DNA of 64,000 bases, from assembly GCA_017468395.1 (NCBI GenBank), contig JAFUIR010000005.1, forward strand, positions 110,226 to 174,225, written 5' to 3'. Shown piece by piece: positions 62,322 through 64,000 of the stretch. Every line of letters begins with the position of its first letter. The stretch's first letter is position 1. The stretch is from Lachnospiraceae bacterium (lineage in GTDB: Bacteria; Bacillota; Clostridia; Lachnospirales; Lachnospiraceae). A program made the position numbers and the translations under genes. The notes under the pieces are model-generated. The model saw only the letters and a program-made list of their open reading frames with translations, did no database searches and was not told the DNA's origin.

Positions 62322-62739
62322 AGATAACAAACGAAGGAAATATGAAAAAGGTTATTATAAAACACATCCTTGTAATGAAACGTTTACTTGCAGGAATTGT
62401 GGGAGAATGGTAGTACCTGAAGGTGCCGGAAGCAATCATAGAAATCATTGTCCCAATTGTCTTTATAGTTTGCATGTGGATATAGAGCCGGGAGATCGTG
62501 AATCGGATTGTGGTGGACATATGGAACCTGTATCGGTGTGGGTTAAAAAGAATGGAGAATGGGCGGTTATTCATAGATGTAAGATGTGTGGTTCATTCAG
62601 TTCTAATCGGGTTGCAGCAGATGATAATCCGATGAAACTTATGTCTATTGCGATGAAACCTATTAGTCATCCGCCTTTTCCTGTTGAGAAAATAGAAGAA
62701 ATGACGAGAATGATGGGTGGCGAGGGTAGCCTAGAGTAG
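62314..62739 (+). CDS. RNHCP-domain protein
   Basis: 141 aa from ATG 62314 (GAAGGAGG upstream, inside the previous gene). The family name comes from the motif seen here, HRNHCPNCLYSLHVD. Cys pairs FTCRNCGRMVV and HRCKMCGSFSSNR complete two zinc ribbons. CGGHMEPVSVWVKKNGEW fits too. Widespread in Firmicutes and Actinobacteria; the function is unknown. The coupled HTH gene suggests nucleic-acid-related work. Confidence 0.9.
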   Translation: MNRDNKRRKYEKGYYKTHPCNETFTCRNCGRMVVPEGAGSNHRNHCPNCLYSLHVDIEPGDRESDCGGHMEPVSVWVKKNGEWAVIHRCKMCGSFSSNRVAADDNPMKLMSIAMKPISHPPFPVEKIEEMTRMMGGEGSLE

Positions 62740-62766
62740 TATTTTCTGAATAGGTTGCGATTTTAG

Positions 62767-62799
62767 AGAGCATTTATCTTGTGAGATGAATGCTCTTTA
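62767..62799 (+). terminator. Terminator of the HTH/RNHCP pair
   Basis: AGAGCATTTATCT, loop TGTG, AGATGAATGCTCT with one G-T pair, then TTA. Confidence 0.75.
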
Positions 62800-62845
62800 T
62801 TGCTAATGTAAGGAATAGAAGGAAAGAATTTGAGGAGTAAGAATT

Positions 62846-63553
62846 ATGAATATCAATGATTATACAAATTACATGTCGTCAGAAACGCTGATGGGCCCTA
62901 ATAGTGCAAGGGTTTTGGAGGAGCTATTCAAAAAATATCCCTTGCAACTTGAAAAGGATGATACGGTTCTTGATTTGGGGTGCGGAAAAGGACTGACGAG
63001 TTTGGTAATTGCGAAAGAAACGGGTGCGAAGGTTTATGCAAATGACCTTTGGATCAGTGCAGAAGAAAATGCAGGGCGTTTTGAAGACTGGGGAGTTGGA
63101 GAACAGATAACCCCCGTTTGCGAGGATGCGAATGATTTAAGTTTTGATAAAGGGCAGTTTCAAGCTTTGGTCAGCATAGATTCTTACCATTATTTTGCAG
63201 GTAAAGTTGGATTTTTTGATAATAAAATTTTGCCATTCTTGGACGATAAGGCTGTAGTGTTGATTGGCATTCCGGGGATAAAAGATGAATATGCGGGACA
63301 TTCTGAAGAGCTTCTTTCTGATTGGCTTGGGGAGGAAGCATATATGTTTAAAAGTCCAAGAGAATGGAAAGAAATTATCGGAGACCACAGCAGGATTGAA
63401 AAAGTTGAAGCATGGGAAATGGAGTGTTTTGAAAATGCATGGAGCGAGTGGTTTGCTACGAATCATAAATATGCTTGTGGCGATAAGCAGCACTTTGAGA
63501 CAATTATCAAGCCATATACCTGCTTTGTGGGTATTTTCGTTAAATTAAAATAG
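62846..63553 (+). CDS. SAM-dependent class I methyltransferase
   Basis: 235 aa. SAM-binding motif I is VLDLGCGKGLTSLVIAKE (about 43-60), followed by the acidic ribose-binding Asp in VYANDLW and motif IV region FQALVSIDSYHYFAG. Substrate unknown: such proteins methylate small metabolites more often than DNA or RNA. ATG with TGAGGAG. The SnoaL-like gene follows closely, so they form an operon. Confidence 0.9.
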   Translation: MNINDYTNYMSSETLMGPNSARVLEELFKKYPLQLEKDDTVLDLGCGKGLTSLVIAKETGAKVYANDLWISAEENAGRFEDWGVGEQITPVCEDANDLSFDKGQFQALVSIDSYHYFAGKVGFFDNKILPFLDDKAVVLIGIPGIKDEYAGHSEELLSDWLGEEAYMFKSPREWKEIIGDHSRIEKVEAWEMECFENAWSEWFATNHKYACGDKQHFETIIKPYTCFVGIFVKLK

Positions 63554-63576
63554 TACATATGGTGGAGGATAATGAC

Positions 63577-63936
63577 ATGAGTATTCAAGAATTAGAAATA
63601 AAAATGTGGAATGCCGCAAAAAGCAGAGATTCAAAAGCGTTCTTGGAAGTGGTAGATGAAAATGCGGTTATGGTTTGCGGTGGTTTTAGGTGTAGTGGTG
63701 CAGACTATGCAGAGATAATTAAGGAGTTTGATGTAGCGCAATATAAGATCTCAAATTACGAAGTGATTGAGGAAACAGAATCACTTTGTCAAATTCATTA
63801 TGTAATAGACTTGACAGTTGGTGACAGAAAAAATGCAGATTTAGAAGGTGTATTCCACATAACATCCACTTGGAAGAAAGATTCAGATAAGTGGAAATTG
63901 ATTTTCAATATGGATTCACGAATAATTAAATTATAA
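63577..63936 (+). CDS. SnoaL/DUF4440-like (NTF2-fold) protein
   Basis: 119 aa from ATG 63577, as GGAGG at 63563 has 9-base spacing to it; ATG 63559 has no site. NTF2-like pattern: a long first helix (IQELEIKMWNAAKSRDSKAF), LEVVDENAVMVCGGFRCSG, and the curved sheet up to HITSTWKKDSDKWKLIF. These proteins bind or convert small molecules. No catalytic residues can be named. Confidence 0.8.
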   Translation: MSIQELEIKMWNAAKSRDSKAFLEVVDENAVMVCGGFRCSGADYAEIIKEFDVAQYKISNYEVIEETESLCQIHYVIDLTVGDRKNADLEGVFHITSTWKKDSDKWKLIFNMDSRIIKL

Positions 63937-63966
63937 AATGATAAACTTTGACGGAGGAAAAAGAGA

Positions 63967-64000
63967 ATGAGACTCGATGGATTTGGGTTGTTTGTAGACG
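63967..64000 (+). CDS. Start of a probable VOC-family protein
   Basis: Only 11 codons, MRLDGFGLFVD, behind a strong CGGAGG. Glyoxalase/VOC proteins often start with such a strand. Cut by the window edge. Confidence 0.4.
   Translation, partial: MRLDGFGLFVD

Noticed and set aside
1-64000. CRISPR arrays, tRNA or rRNA genes
   Set aside because: No regularly spaced repeats, cloverleaf pattern or rRNA sequence was seen on reading both strands.

Overview
The window looks like chromosomal DNA of a low-GC, spore-forming, motile anaerobe of the family Lachnospiraceae (Clostridia). The grounds are strong Shine-Dalgarno sites (AGGAGG type), spoIIID behind a sigma-E type promoter, two methyl-accepting chemotaxis proteins, a sigma-28 type flagellar promoter, heterodimeric LacL/LacM beta-galactosidase, and several small protein families common in this family (DUF1934, DUF6077, CD3324-like, RNHCP). 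No rRNA, tRNA, CRISPR array or intact integrase was found.

Layout. 1-474 is the 5' part of an unknown gene on the minus strand behind a sigma-28 type promoter. 540-4110 is an accessory patch: an XRE regulator, a small membrane protein, a tyrosine recombinase fragment with inverted repeats beyond it, and a two-gene unit (soluble 296-aa protein plus four-helix membrane protein) of unknown function that resembles a defence cassette in layout. 4260-12540 is core: ispE, a GntR regulator, murI, a DUF1934 gene, cls, an FKBP/trigger-factor-like lipoprotein and asnS. 12606-22977 is one long operon of three paralogous multi-spanning membrane proteins followed by a MoxR ATPase, a DUF58 protein and a membrane transglutaminase, probably acting at the cell surface.

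23165-31700 is accessory: an HTH/TPR regulator with an ABC exporter, a small HTH protein, then a 4.6-kb segment bounded by a 178-bp direct repeat. The left copy is a truncated spoIIID with its promoter; the right copy is the intact spoIIID. The segment carries an ECF-like sigma factor with a long C-terminal extension, an APH-type kinase, an XRE repressor and an ORF6N protein. 31836-47316 is mostly core or semi-core: a DUF6077-like gene interrupted by one in-frame amber codon, two chemoreceptors, a lipoprotein, a GH42-like glycosidase, a UvrD/PcrA-type helicase next to a LexA-like box, a DUF1624 protein, purC and guaA. The GuaA protein has lost most of its glutaminase domain, including the catalytic cysteine.

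47317-64000, downstream of guaA, is an accessory hotspot. It starts with 11-bp-spaced direct repeats, then a lactose unit (AraC regulator, GPH symporter, lacL, lacM, a galK/galT deletion scar, a second AraC regulator, galM). After that comes a 5'-truncated pyrophosphohydrolase-like gene, an AAA/DUF4143 ATPase, a run of small proteins (Dabb, SdpI-like, two zinc ribbons), a TetR gene with twin operators and its PaaK-like partner, an HTH/RNHCP pair, a methyltransferase, a SnoaL-like protein and the start of a probable VOC protein.

Functionally, the lactose unit imports and cleaves lactose and epimerises galactose, but its local galactokinase and uridylyltransferase are destroyed. The most notable points are the spoIIID partial duplication, the degenerate GuaA, the amber-split DUF6077 gene and the unknown two-gene unit at 2618-4069.
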